A DNA stretch of 64,000 nucleotides from Algoriphagus sediminis (GTDB lineage: Bacteria > Bacteroidota > Bacteroidia > Cytophagales > Cyclobacteriaceae), in NCBI RefSeq assembly GCF_030403435.1, contig NZ_JAUEPH010000002.1, forward strand, positions 496,001-560,000, written 5' to 3'. Position numbers and translations under genes: made by a program. This document shows, in pieces, positions 35,589 through 45,047 of this stretch. A model generated the notes under the pieces. That model was not told the origin of the DNA. It saw nothing but the letters and a program-made list of their open reading frames with translations, and did no database searches. Each line of letters begins with the position of its first letter. Positions within the stretch are counted from its first letter, which is position 1.

Positions 35589-35617
35589 CTTAAAATCAGG
35601 TGTTTAGAGATATTGAC

Positions 35618-36235
35618 TTAGTCTTCTACTTCAAGTTCTTCAAGTATTTCTGAAAGTTCGTCAAAATCCTTTAAGCCTACCTTAATCTCATCACCACCTG
35701 TAAGGGTAATTCCTTTAATTGGCATTTCCTGGAGCAGCCTATGCACATTTGATGAGGCGATACCTGAACCAAGAAGTACTTCGCATTTTTCAGCCAAACT
35801 TCTTACTATCTCTATTTCTCTTTCCGTTAACTTTTCATTTTTGGAAGTGATATGAAGTAGAATTCCACGAGCTTTTAGGTCTTCCGCCAGCTCTAGTTTT
35901 ACGGACTTTACATTAGTGATGTCCTGCTTATAAATGCATTCATATCCTTCTTTGCGAAGCGCATGTAAAGGATCTAGGCGGGTATGTTCTACCCATTTTG
36001 TGTTGTACTCTTTTATTACCTCCTTAACCTCTTCAATTGGTTCTTCTTTAAATTCTGCTACGAAGTCTACACCCGATAGCCATCCTGTGATTTCGTTGAA
36101 TGTGGTTGGGGAAACAGGTTTTTCGGAGTTTGGTGAAACATCGAACCCAATGAGGTTTACATACATTCCTGCACAATACCGAGCATCAGTTAGGTTGTTG
36201 ACAGAGTTAATTTTGACAAAAGTGGAGAGTGCCAT
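35618..36235 (-). CDS. TrpF-like (phosphoribosylanthranilate isomerase-like) barrel protein
   Basis: 205 residues from the ATG at MALSTF; a TTG six codons upstream is also open. VKINSVNNLTDARYCAGM at the N-terminus parallels the KICG-x-DA start of TrpF, and LLGSGIASSNVHRLL near 160-175 parallels its phosphate-binding end, with about eight alternating strands and helices between. The catalytic Cys of TrpF (KICG) is replaced by Asn/Ser. No trp genes flank it. A diverged TIM barrel, possibly not an isomerase. Confidence 0.7.
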   Translation of the reverse strand: MALSTFVKINSVNNLTDARYCAGMYVNLIGFDVSPNSEKPVSPTTFNEITGWLSGVDFVAEFKEEPIEEVKEVIKEYNTKWVEHTRLDPLHALRKEGYECIYKQDITNVKSVKLELAEDLKARGILLHITSKNEKLTEREIEIVRSLAEKCEVLLGSGIASSNVHRLLQEMPIKGITLTGGDEIKVGLKDFDELSEILEELEVED

Positions 36236-36352
36236 AGATTTTCTTTGATGCAAAGGTAATCAGAGCGCCATTTTGTGAAAACCGAACGAGAATGATTTTG
36301 AAAAGAATTGACTTTTCTTTTGACTAAGTAGTATTTTTAGGAAAATCTTTGA

Positions 36353-37033
36353 ATGAACAGACTTTTACTCATAAGCTTTCTGGCGATCTTTTTATTTTCC
36401 TGTGATCGGGAAATAGAAGATCCAATTCCTTTGGGGTTTGAATATCAGCCTTTGGAAGTTGGTCTGTTTTGGGTTTATGAGGTGAATCAAACAATCTATT
36501 TTGGGGAGAATGATTTTGAATCCGAGAGCTTTTTTTATCGGGATGAGGTCAGGACTTTTTTTCTGAATGAAGAAAGAGAAAGTGTTTTTGTTGTGGATCG
36601 ATTCAAATCTATCGATCAATCCAATTGGGTAAGAGAATCGAGTTTTACCAGACACATTAAGGACTTTTCTTTCCTAGAAAACCGTCAAAACCAAATTTCG
36701 GTAAATTTAGTATTTCCTCCTTCTCAAGGAACTTCTTGGGACGCGAATATCTATACAAATCAAGCCAAGGATGATTTTGAGTACGTTTCTAGCATTTCTT
36801 TTGAGCAGGGTGAGCGGAGCGAAGCTGATTTGCTTAGGGTTCTTCAAAACGAAGACGATGATGAAATTACCTTTAGGGACAACAGGTACGAGATTTATGC
36901 CCGAGACATAGGTTTAGTGGAAAAATACTTTGAAGTTGTAACTTACTGCTCTAGAAATGATTGTCTTGGAGATCAATTGATCGATTCAGGTAAAATATCA
37001 TTTATGAAATTGGTAGATTATGGACGTGAGTAA
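36353..37033 (+). CDS. Unrecognised lipoprotein, 226 residues
   Basis: A signal sequence ending in FLFSC (C17) marks it as a lipoprotein. The rest is acidic, aromatic and beta-type, with two cysteines near the end (TYCSRNDCLG) that could pair. No family recognised. Its last 14 nt overlap the start of the T9SS subtilisin gene, so the two are co-expressed; a surface partner, chaperone or inhibitor of the protease is conceivable but unsupported. Confidence 0.72.
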   Translation: MNRLLLISFLAIFLFSCDREIEDPIPLGFEYQPLEVGLFWVYEVNQTIYFGENDFESESFFYRDEVRTFFLNEERESVFVVDRFKSIDQSNWVRESSFTRHIKDFSFLENRQNQISVNLVFPPSQGTSWDANIYTNQAKDDFEYVSSISFEQGERSEADLLRVLQNEDDDEITFRDNRYEIYARDIGLVEKYFEVVTYCSRNDCLGDQLIDSGKISFMKLVDYGRE

Positions 37034-38675
37034 GAAGTTTGGTTGGTTGATGGTAATTCTGCTTTGGGCCTTTTCGGCCAAAGCTCAGGATAGATACGCC
37101 GTCTTCTACAAGTACAAGCCTCAGGAAGAATTTTCCTTATCTAATCCATCTCAGTATTTAACCCAGAAGGCACTGGACCGTAGATCGAAAGAGGGCGTAC
37201 AAATTGATAGTCTGGACCTACCTGTTTCAAACAAGTATATAAGCGAGGTAGAAATACTGAGTGAATACATCATCTTTAACTCTAAATGGTTTAATGCATC
37301 GGTTGCCGTTTTAAGTGAAAGTGCAGTCAAGGAGGTTTCAGAGCTTCCATTTGTGGAAAAAGTGGAATATGTAGCTCCTGGGTTCAGAGTCAATCCAAAT
37401 GCCCGAATACGAGAAAAAGTATTGGCTAGCGTAACCAGGGAGACCTGTCTTTCTGAAAACAAGCGGATTTTAGATGAAGGGGAGAAGCCTTATTATTTTC
37501 AAAATGAGTTATTAGGCATTCCAGAAATGCATGATGAAGGATTTCGCGGAGAAGGGATCACCATAGCGGTAATGGATGCGGGTTTTCCAGCAGTTAACTC
37601 CCAATCCATTTTTTCACAGCTTTTTGACAACAACCAGTTAGTAGCGACCAGAGACTTTGTAAGACCTTGGATGGCAGATGTTTTTTTTGATAATCAGCAT
37701 GGGACCAACGTTTTATCTCTTATAGCTTCAAATGACCCAGAAACCCTTCAGGCGGGCGCACCCGACGCCAATTATGTCCTGATCATTACAGAGGACGATG
37801 ATACCGAATACAGAATAGAAGAATACACATGGGTAAGAGGAGCTGAGTATGCAGATAGCCTTGGAGTAGATATTATCCATAGCTCAGTTGGGTATTATGA
37901 TTTTGATGACCCAAGCATGAATTACAGCTCTGAGGATATGGATGGAAAAACTGCTGTCATTACCCAAGGAGCACAGATAGCGTCTAGGAAGGGGATTTTG
38001 GTAGTGAATAGCTCGGGTAATTATGGTTCAGGTGAAAGCACCCTCGTCGCTCCTGCAGATGCACCTGATGTCCTTACAATAGGTGGAACTACAAGTGATC
38101 TCGTTGTCGCAGGATTCAGTAGTAGAGGTCCCACGGCAGATGGCAGGATGAAACCTGACCTCGCTACCTTTGCCTCTGGAGTAGCTTTGCTTAGGTCAAA
38201 TGGAAGCCTGGGTTTTGCAAATGGAACTTCCTTTTCCGCACCGCAGGTGACAGCTTTGGCCGCAGGCCTGATGCAAGCAAGGCCTGATTGGTCCAGAGAG
38301 GAATTAGTAGAAAATCTTAAAAGAAGTGGGACTCAGTCTGATAATCCGGATAATTTGCTAGGTTTTGGTATACCTAATTTTTACCGGGCATACTACGGTG
38401 AAATCCTAGATGTAGTGGAGCAAGAGGAGATAGTTTGGAAAATTTATCCTAACCCTGCCAAAGGTGATGTGTTATCCATAATGGTTGGGAATGAGCTAAG
38501 TACTGAAGTTATTCTGACGGATATGAATGGCCGTCAAATCATCCAGACCGAGCTAAACAGAAATAGGGTAACAGAACCCTACATTTTGAGACTGAATGAG
38601 GTTAGTTCTGGTATTTATATTCTTCAGGCGATGGATGGAATACAGCCGAGAAGAACGAAGCTAATCAGAAATTAA
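37020..38675 (+). CDS. S8 family serine peptidase with T9SS type A sorting domain
   Basis: 551 residues, signal peptide ending in SAKAQ. The subtilisin triad is complete: D186 in TIAVMDAGF, H227 in NQHGTNVLS, and S404 in NGTSFSAPQ, with N in VVNSSGNYG. After the catalytic domain comes a Por-type C-terminal domain beginning IYPNPAKGDVLSI (about residue 475) and ending in GIYILQAMDG...KLIRN, the signal for type IX secretion and cleavage. It should be secreted or held on the surface to degrade protein. The protease starts within the upstream lipoprotein gene. Confidence 0.93.
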   Translation: MDVSKKFGWLMVILLWAFSAKAQDRYAVFYKYKPQEEFSLSNPSQYLTQKALDRRSKEGVQIDSLDLPVSNKYISEVEILSEYIIFNSKWFNASVAVLSESAVKEVSELPFVEKVEYVAPGFRVNPNARIREKVLASVTRETCLSENKRILDEGEKPYYFQNELLGIPEMHDEGFRGEGITIAVMDAGFPAVNSQSIFSQLFDNNQLVATRDFVRPWMADVFFDNQHGTNVLSLIASNDPETLQAGAPDANYVLIITEDDDTEYRIEEYTWVRGAEYADSLGVDIIHSSVGYYDFDDPSMNYSSEDMDGKTAVITQGAQIASRKGILVVNSSGNYGSGESTLVAPADAPDVLTIGGTTSDLVVAGFSSRGPTADGRMKPDLATFASGVALLRSNGSLGFANGTSFSAPQVTALAAGLMQARPDWSREELVENLKRSGTQSDNPDNLLGFGIPNFYRAYYGEILDVVEQEEIVWKIYPNPAKGDVLSIMVGNELSTEVILTDMNGRQIIQTELNRNRVTEPYILRLNEVSSGIYILQAMDGIQPRRTKLIRN

Positions 38676-38699
38676 AATCTATCACCCAACCGAAGCTTT

Positions 38700-39347
38700 A
38701 TGTCCGTAAAAGTTGCTCCCTCTATTTTAGCAGCAGATTTTGCTAATCTTCAATCAGAGGTGCAAATGCTCAATCAATCAGAGGCTGATTTTATTCATGT
38801 GGATATCATGGATGGTATTTTTGTGCCCAATATTTCATTTGGAATTCCCGTGGTAGAAGCGATAAAAAGACATGCTGAGAAGCCCTTAGACGTGCATCTG
38901 ATGATTCAGCACCCGGATCAGTATCTGCAAGCTTTTCGGGATGCCGGTGCCCAAATCATCAGTGTACATATTGAGGCTTGTCCTCACCTGCATAGGACTA
39001 TTCAAGCCATACATTCTTTGGGTGCCAAAGCTGGTGTAGCTATAAATCCTCACACACCAGTGGAAGCCTTGTCTGAAATTCTTAAAGATATAGACCTAGT
39101 TTGTATGATGTCTGTGAACCCTGGTTTTGGCGGACAAAAGTTTATAGAAAACACCTACCATAAGGTCCGGAAATTAAAAGAGATGATACTTGATTCAGGA
39201 TCTAGGGCTGAAATAGAAATTGACGGAGGAGTTAATTCTGAGAATGCTTCAAAGCTTATTGAATTAGGTGCGGATATTTTAGTTGCAGGAAGTTTTGTTT
39301 TCAAATCAAATAAGCCCTTAAAAACTATCAGTGAATTGAAAGGTTGA
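38700..39347 (+). CDS. rpe: Ribulose-phosphate 3-epimerase
   Basis: 215-residue TIM barrel interconverting ribulose 5-phosphate and xylulose 5-phosphate in the pentose phosphate pathway. Metal-site residues are in order: S8 (APSIL), H33 and D35 (FIHVDIMDG), H67 region (DVHLMI), and D in EIDGGVN; MMSVNPGFGGQKF gives the phosphate loop. Links directly to the product of xylulokinase. 24 nt after the S8 peptidase stop, so may share its transcript. Confidence 0.96.
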   Translation: MSVKVAPSILAADFANLQSEVQMLNQSEADFIHVDIMDGIFVPNISFGIPVVEAIKRHAEKPLDVHLMIQHPDQYLQAFRDAGAQIISVHIEACPHLHRTIQAIHSLGAKAGVAINPHTPVEALSEILKDIDLVCMMSVNPGFGGQKFIENTYHKVRKLKEMILDSGSRAEIEIDGGVNSENASKLIELGADILVAGSFVFKSNKPLKTISELKG

Positions 39348-39466
39348 GTCTCTTTATCCGGTGGTCCTGCCATTTATCATAAAAAAATCTAAAAACCCTT
39401 TCTATCGTTGATTTTTAGGCCTTTTTGTTATTTCTTGTAAGGCTGAATCTTAAACTAACGATACTT

Positions 39467-39982
39467 ATGAAAAAACTAATGCTTTTCGGAGCGCTCTTTG
39501 CCTTTGTCGGGTTGGCAAGTTACGCTCAAGAAGCAGCTGAGGCTGTAACTGACGAAGACCTTCAAAAATATGCGAATGTGGAGGTAATGACATCGAATTA
39601 TGTAGATGCCAAAACTGAAGAGTTGCGGAACATGATCCTTAATAATGAAGTGATCGATGGTGGAGCCAGATACAATGAAATCAAGGCTGCATGGGGCGAT
39701 GAGGCCAAAATGGCGGAAGCTAATGTTACAGAGGAAGAGAAAGCAGCATTTCAAGCAGTGAAGGACTTCCAGGATGCTCTTCAGGGAAGCGTTAAGGATT
39801 ATAAGACTGAACTGATCATGGATGATGAAATTCTTGGTGCAGGAACCTATAATAAAGTTCTTGCCGCTACCAAGGATGATCCAGCAGTGAAGGAGAAATT
39901 AGACAAGATGATCGAGGAAATGAAATCTGCTCAGGCCGCAGAAACAGATAATGTGGCTGAGGAAGACGGTTCCGAAGGTTGA
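39467..39982 (+). CDS. Unrecognised small secreted protein, 171 residues
   Basis: The ATG at MKKLMLFG gives a clean signal peptide ending in SYAQ; an upstream in-frame start would add a non-signal tail. The mature part is acidic, Ala/Glu/Lys-rich and almost wholly helical, starting EAAEAVTDEDL, with no cysteine, and could be a periplasmic helical bundle. No family named with confidence. Followed by a good terminator. Confidence 0.78.
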   Translation: MKKLMLFGALFAFVGLASYAQEAAEAVTDEDLQKYANVEVMTSNYVDAKTEELRNMILNNEVIDGGARYNEIKAAWGDEAKMAEANVTEEEKAAFQAVKDFQDALQGSVKDYKTELIMDDEILGAGTYNKVLAATKDDPAVKEKLDKMIEEMKSAQAAETDNVAEEDGSEG

Positions 39983-40002
39983 TCTAAACTTAATGAATTT
40001 CG

Positions 40003-40028
40003 AAGCCTCCTTTTGGAGGCTTTTTTTT
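40003..40028 (+). terminator. Rho-independent terminator after the small secreted protein
   Basis: Stem AAGCCTCC/GGAGGCTT (8 bp, perfect), loop TTTT, followed by a T run. 20 nt after the preceding stop. Confidence 0.92.
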
Positions 40029-40067
40029 ATTTTACACCATTCTGAAACAATCAACGTTACTCATTAT

Positions 40068-41060
40068 ATGAGATTGAAAGCATTCACCCATAGCATCTTT
40101 ATTTTTTTTGTTTCAAGTATTTATAGCCTCTCTTTGGCTCAGGGGGAGGATATTTTTGGTATTTCTGATAAAGCCAAGGCTCCTAAAAGCGAGAGCAGTG
40201 TGGGTAATGCGTTTAGAAACATTTTGGAGAATTTTAGTTTCGAACTTTCTACAGGGGCAGCATTTCATCAATCTACAATGCCTTTTTACTCCGAAAATCC
40301 CTACGATTTCCCATTCTACCAGGTCCAGAATTTTGACAATATCCTTGAGCTTTCAGAAGAAACTCCAGTTGATTTGAAGTCAAGTGAATGGGCAATGCCA
40401 ATTAATGCCGGACTAAGAATAAACCTTTTTAGTCTTTTGACTATAGGTGGGGGATATGGAATGGAATGGGGGAATTTCTCCAACCTTCGCGGCTCAGATC
40501 ATGAGTTTAATTTTGAAGGAGCTAGTTATCAGGTGAGTAAGCTTTATGGGACGGTTGGACTGGTTTTGTATGATGCCAAGAGGAGACAGAGTTTTCTTAA
40601 ATGGCAATACCGTCGCTATTCCACGAACAATCTTTACATGCAGTCAGAGCTCACGCAAAGAGCAAGACAGCGATACCCCTGGAGATTTTTATTGGAGGCA
40701 GAATTTGGTCAACTGAAGCTTCAATCGAGCATGGATCCCAATGTGACTGTTTCTGATGATCCGTATTTTGGTGTTGGTTTACGGATTGAAAGAGACTTTT
40801 CTGAGTACACCAAAATGTTCATTAAGGGTGGGGCTGAGTTCAGGTCTTTCCAATATGCCAACCCCAATCTTCCTGACATCCAAATGCTTGACCAAAATGT
40901 CTACGCTTTGCAAGTTGGTTTTGCTATACGCATCCCCGGGACCAAAAGATGTAAAGTCGGCGGATGCGGGGTAGTGATGAAGCATATGCATAATGGAATC
41001 GAATATAGAGGCAGTGGAATATTCAATTATCAAAACCGAAAAATAGGACAGTGGTATTGA
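40068..41060 (+). CDS. Predicted outer-membrane/secreted beta-rich protein, 330 residues
   Basis: I chose the ATG at MRLKAFTHS because it gives a signal peptide ending in LSLAQ; the frame is open further upstream through the terminator and cannot be coding there. The mature protein shows alternating strands (GGGYGMEWGNF, KLYGTVGLVLYD, FGVGLRIERDF, YALQVGFAIRIPG) with aromatic girdles, indicating an OMP barrel of about 12-14 strands. Two cysteines near the C-terminus (RCKVGGCG) are unusual for a barrel. Function unknown. It has a 96-nt gap to gyrA. Confidence 0.72.
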   Translation: MRLKAFTHSIFIFFVSSIYSLSLAQGEDIFGISDKAKAPKSESSVGNAFRNILENFSFELSTGAAFHQSTMPFYSENPYDFPFYQVQNFDNILELSEETPVDLKSSEWAMPINAGLRINLFSLLTIGGGYGMEWGNFSNLRGSDHEFNFEGASYQVSKLYGTVGLVLYDAKRRQSFLKWQYRRYSTNNLYMQSELTQRARQRYPWRFLLEAEFGQLKLQSSMDPNVTVSDDPYFGVGLRIERDFSEYTKMFIKGGAEFRSFQYANPNLPDIQMLDQNVYALQVGFAIRIPGTKRCKVGGCGVVMKHMHNGIEYRGSGIFNYQNRKIGQWY

Positions 41061-41155
41061 TTAATATTACCTGATTTTGTAATCGAATTCCCTTTTCAAA
41101 ACCTTGGGCTTTTTACTATCTTGCGTCCTGATTTTAGACACCCAGATAGCGACTT

Positions 41156-43708
41156 ATGGCCCAAGGCGAAAACGAGAATATCATACCCATTAATATTGAG
41201 GAGGAAATGCGGGGAGCTTACATCGATTATTCGATGTCAGTTATTGTTTCCAGAGCACTTCCAGATGTCCGAGACGGACTAAAGCCTGTTCACAGACGTA
41301 TTCTTTATGGAATGCAGGAGCTGGGCGTTTTACATAACAAACCCTATAAAAAATCAGCCAGGATTGTCGGAGAGGTTTTGGGTAAATACCACCCTCATGG
41401 AGATTCAGCGGTTTATGATACTATGGTGAGAATGGCACAGCCATGGTCACTTAGATACCCCATGGTGGATGGCCAGGGTAACTTCGGATCCATTGATGGT
41501 GATAATCCTGCAGCAATGCGTTACACAGAGGCGCGACTTAAGCGTATTGCCGAAGAGCTCCTCACAGATATCAATAAAGATACCGTTGATTTTCAATTCA
41601 ACTTCGATGATTCCCTGAAAGAACCTATCGTATTGCCTGCTAAAGTTCCCGCACTCCTTTTAAATGGTGCTTCTGGAATTGCGGTAGGTATGGCTACAAA
41701 TATGGCCCCTCATAATCTTGGTGAGGTAATTGATGGAATTGTAGCTTATATTGACAACAAGGATATTACCATAGGTGAGCTGATGGAGCACATAAAAGCT
41801 CCTGATTTCCCTACTGGTGGGATCATATATGGTTATAACGGAGTAAAAAGTGCTTTTGAGACCGGCAGGGGTAGAGTGGTTGTTCGAGGAAAGGCTAATG
41901 TTGAAACCAAGGAAAATGGGAACAAGGAGATGATTATTATCACCGAGATTCCTTATATGGTTAACAAAGCCAGCATGGTTGAGAAAACCGCTCAACTAAT
42001 TAATGAGAAAAAGATTGAAGGTATTTCAGCGATTCGGGACGAATCTGATAGATCCGGAATGCGAATCGTTTATGAATTAAAAAGAGATGCCATGCCTAGC
42101 GTGGTGCTGAATAACCTTTATAAACATACTCAACTTCAGACCTCTTTTTCAGTCAATAATGTAGCCCTAGTAAAAGGGCGGCCTCATACATTAAATCTTA
42201 AGGATTTAATCAGGCATTATGTAGATCACCGACATGAAGTGGTGGTTCGAAGAACTGAATATGAGCTAAAAGAGGCCGAAAAAAGGGCACATATTCTCCA
42301 AGGTTACCTTATTGCTTTGGATAATCTTGACGAGGTTATTACCCTAATCAGAAATTCTGCTGATCCGGAAACTGCGAGAAATGGTTTGATGGAGAAGTTT
42401 GAATTATCTGAAATTCAGGCAAGGGCTATTCTCGATATGAGACTTCAACGGCTCACTGGAATGGAGCGAGAAAAAATCGTTCAGGAGTACAAGGAAATCA
42501 TGGCACTCATCGATGAGCTAAAGGATATTCTGGGTAATGAAGACCGTAGAATGGAAATCATCAAGACTGAACTTGGTGAGATGAGAGATCGTTATGCTGA
42601 TGACCGAAGAACGGAAATTGAGCATAATGCTGAGGATTTCAGTTACGAGGATATGATTCCAAATGAGGAAGTGGTGATCACCGTTTCTCACCAGGGATAT
42701 GTGAAGCGAACGGCTTTGACAGAATACAGGACTCAAGGTCGCGGTGGGGTAGGTTCCAGAGGTGTGACCACCAAAGAGGATGACTTTACAGAGTATTTGT
42801 TTACTGCATCTACTCACAATTACCTTTTGATATTCACAGATAAGGGTAAATTATTCTGGCTGAAGACTTATGCCATCCCAGAAGGCTCTAAAACTTCCAA
42901 AGGAAGACCAATTCAAAACCTAATCAGCATTGAAAAGGATGATAAGATCAGGGCTATAATTCAGGTAGGTGACTTAAAGGATGAAGATTATTTGAATAAT
43001 CACTTTCTCGTGATGGCCACCAAAAACGGGATAATTAAGAAAACCACTCTTGAGCAATATAGCCGTCCAAGAACCAATGGAATCATCGCGCTTAACATCC
43101 GGGAAGAAGATCAGCTTGTTAATGTGAAAATGACGAATGGCGATCAGCATATCGTCATTGCTGCAAATTCTGGACGGGCGATTCACTTCCATGAGTCAGC
43201 TGTAAGGCCCATGGGCCGTACCGCCACAGGTGTAAAAGCCATAACGTTAAATGATGAAAAAGATTTTGTCGTTGGCATGGTTTGTGCCTCCGAAGAGAAT
43301 GCGACTTTGCTTGTAGTTTCTGAAAATGGCTATGGTAAACGTTCATTGCTGAGTGAATATAGAATCACCAATAGAGGAGGTAAAGGAGTCAAAGCGATGA
43401 ATGTGACGGATAAAACCGGAAAACTTGTTGCCATAAAAGAAGTAGTGGATGCAGATGATTTGATGATCATTAATAAATCAGGTATTATCATTCGAATCTC
43501 TATGGATAACTTAAGAGTGATGGGTCGTGCCACTCAAGGCGTGAAATTGATTAGGCTTGCTGATGGAGATCAGATTTCATCAGTTGAAAAAATCTCCATT
43601 GAAGAAGATGAAGAAAGCGAAGTTGTCGAGAATGAGGACAACACCGAAGACATAAAAAATGAAAACCCAGACGTTTCAGAAGATGACTCTGAAGCTGAAG
43701 AAAAATAA
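41156..43708 (+). CDS. gyrA: DNA gyrase subunit A
   Basis: 850 residues: the breakage-reunion subunit. Catalytic Y123 lies in [10 protein letters not shown]. The quinolone-contact residues are the susceptible types, S84 and D88 (in HGDSAVYDT). The C-terminal beta-pinwheel begins about 510; the GyrA box at 527-533 reads QGRGGVG against the consensus QRRGGKG, losing two basic residues. The tail after about 815 is a run of Glu/Asp. Length fits GyrA, and ParC would normally lack a GyrA box, so GyrA is favoured. A TPR gene follows 34 nt later. Confidence 0.96.
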   Translation: MAQGENENIIPINIEEEMRGAYIDYSMSVIVSRALPDVRDGLKPVHRRILYGMQELGVLHNKPYKKSARIVGEVLGKYHPHGDSAVYDTMVRMAQPWSLRYPMVDGQGNFGSIDGDNPAAMRYTEARLKRIAEELLTDINKDTVDFQFNFDDSLKEPIVLPAKVPALLLNGASGIAVGMATNMAPHNLGEVIDGIVAYIDNKDITIGELMEHIKAPDFPTGGIIYGYNGVKSAFETGRGRVVVRGKANVETKENGNKEMIIITEIPYMVNKASMVEKTAQLINEKKIEGISAIRDESDRSGMRIVYELKRDAMPSVVLNNLYKHTQLQTSFSVNNVALVKGRPHTLNLKDLIRHYVDHRHEVVVRRTEYELKEAEKRAHILQGYLIALDNLDEVITLIRNSADPETARNGLMEKFELSEIQARAILDMRLQRLTGMEREKIVQEYKEIMALIDELKDILGNEDRRMEIIKTELGEMRDRYADDRRTEIEHNAEDFSYEDMIPNEEVVITVSHQGYVKRTALTEYRTQGRGGVGSRGVTTKEDDFTEYLFTASTHNYLLIFTDKGKLFWLKTYAIPEGSKTSKGRPIQNLISIEKDDKIRAIIQVGDLKDEDYLNNHFLVMATKNGIIKKTTLEQYSRPRTNGIIALNIREEDQLVNVKMTNGDQHIVIAANSGRAIHFHESAVRPMGRTATGVKAITLNDEKDFVVGMVCASEENATLLVVSENGYGKRSLLSEYRITNRGGKGVKAMNVTDKTGKLVAIKEVVDADDLMIINKSGIIIRISMDNLRVMGRATQGVKLIRLADGDQISSVEKISIEEDEESEVVENEDNTEDIKNENPDVSEDDSEAEEK

Positions 43709-43742
43709 TAATCAACCAAAAAAAAACAGATAACAAACTAAG

Positions 43743-44948
43743 ATGAAAAAGCTAATCTTAACACTTGCCCTAGTAGCTACTTCTGCTTTGGTATTTGGCC
43801 AAAAGAAGGTAGTAAGGGATGCTGAAAAGGACTATAAAAAGGGGGAGCTTGAATCTGCTCTTACCAATATTAATATGGCATTAGAAAATGCTGAGACCAT
43901 GGATGATCCAGAAGTGATGCTCCTTAAGGCTCAGATCCAATTGAAAATGTTTGGAACTGATTCTACTAATACTATGGGAAATTTGGAAGTTGGAAAAGGT
44001 TCCTACGAGTCATTTGTATCAGCTTTTGAAAAAGGAGGTTCAGATAAGACGGATGGAGTAGGAGAGGATATCTATGCAGAAGATATGCTGGGAGTACCAG
44101 ATAACCTAAGACCCTATTCTATCTTCACCCTAAAAAATACTGCATTTGATAAAGCAGTGGAGAGATACAACTCCGACGACTACGAGATGGCTTATGAGTT
44201 CTTTAACCTTGCCGGAGAAGTTGACCCTTCGGATACTACAGTACACTATAATGCGGGTTTCCTTGCAAATGATCTAGGAAGAACTGAAGACGCCAGAAAA
44301 CACTTCAACATTCTTTTAGATATACCGGAGTACAACAAGCTTAATGCTTATTACAACCTTGTACAAATTGAAAGCGCAGAAGGAAACCCTGAAGCAGCAT
44401 ACGATATAGTTCAACAAGGTCGTGAGGATTATCCTAGTGACAAAGGGCTGGCTGAATACGAAATTCAACTTCTCCTTCAACTTGATAAACTAGATGAGGC
44501 GATGGCTTCAGTTAAGGAGGCTCTTAAGAATGATCCGGAAAATACAGGTATTCTTTTGAGATCTGGATACTTGAAGGAGCAGTCTGGAGATATAGAAGGT
44601 GCATTAGCAGACTATAAGAAGACTGTAGAAATTGACCCTGATTTTTATGAAGGAAATTACTATACAGGAGCCTTGATGGTAGATAGGTCTAGAGAGATCT
44701 TGGCAGAACTTAATAATCTTTCGGATGAGGAGTGGGAGAAAAGATCCGAGTCCATGGGCAAGGAGGCTAATCAGTATTATGAGGATGCAGTTCCTTACTT
44801 TGAGCGTGCTCTTGCTCAAAAACCAGAGGATACCAATACAATGATTGTTCTTTTCCAGATTCACACTCGATTGAAAAATGAGGCAGATGCTGAGAAATAC
44901 AATGCAAAGCTGGTAGAGCTTCTTGGGCCAAATTGGATGGAAAACTAA
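43743..44948 (+). CDS. Secreted tetratricopeptide repeat protein
   Basis: 401 residues, signal peptide ending in VFGQ, then repeated helix pairs of TPR type (ALTNINMALENAE near residue 40, AYEFFNLAGEVDPSDTTVHYNAGF near 145, ALADYKKTVEIDPDFYEGNYYTGAL near 285, and a last repeat with APYFERALAQKPEDTN). It should be a periplasmic or outer-membrane-associated scaffold. It may be read through from gyrA (34-nt gap) but has its own terminator. Partner unknown. Confidence 0.85.
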   Translation: MKKLILTLALVATSALVFGQKKVVRDAEKDYKKGELESALTNINMALENAETMDDPEVMLLKAQIQLKMFGTDSTNTMGNLEVGKGSYESFVSAFEKGGSDKTDGVGEDIYAEDMLGVPDNLRPYSIFTLKNTAFDKAVERYNSDDYEMAYEFFNLAGEVDPSDTTVHYNAGFLANDLGRTEDARKHFNILLDIPEYNKLNAYYNLVQIESAEGNPEAAYDIVQQGREDYPSDKGLAEYEIQLLLQLDKLDEAMASVKEALKNDPENTGILLRSGYLKEQSGDIEGALADYKKTVEIDPDFYEGNYYTGALMVDRSREILAELNNLSDEEWEKRSESMGKEANQYYEDAVPYFERALAQKPEDTNTMIVLFQIHTRLKNEADAEKYNAKLVELLGPNWMEN

Positions 44949-44967
44949 TTCAGAGAAATCGTAAAGT

Positions 44968-44997
44968 AAGGCTGGCCAAAAGGTCAGCCTTTTTTTA
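44968..44997 (+). terminator. Rho-independent terminator after the TPR gene
   Basis: Stem AAGGCTGGCC/GGTCAGCCTT (10 bp with one G-U pair), loop AAAA, then a run of T. It closes the gyrA-TPR region. Confidence 0.92.
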
Positions 44998-45047
44998 TGA
45001 AATAAATCTCTTTGACTAATTTTGGGTAATTCAATTGATAAGGATTA

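Noticed and set aside
39951..40067. Open frame extending the barrel gene upstream
   Set aside because: It runs through the preceding gene's end and its terminator and lacks a signal peptide; the ATG at 40068 gives a clean one.
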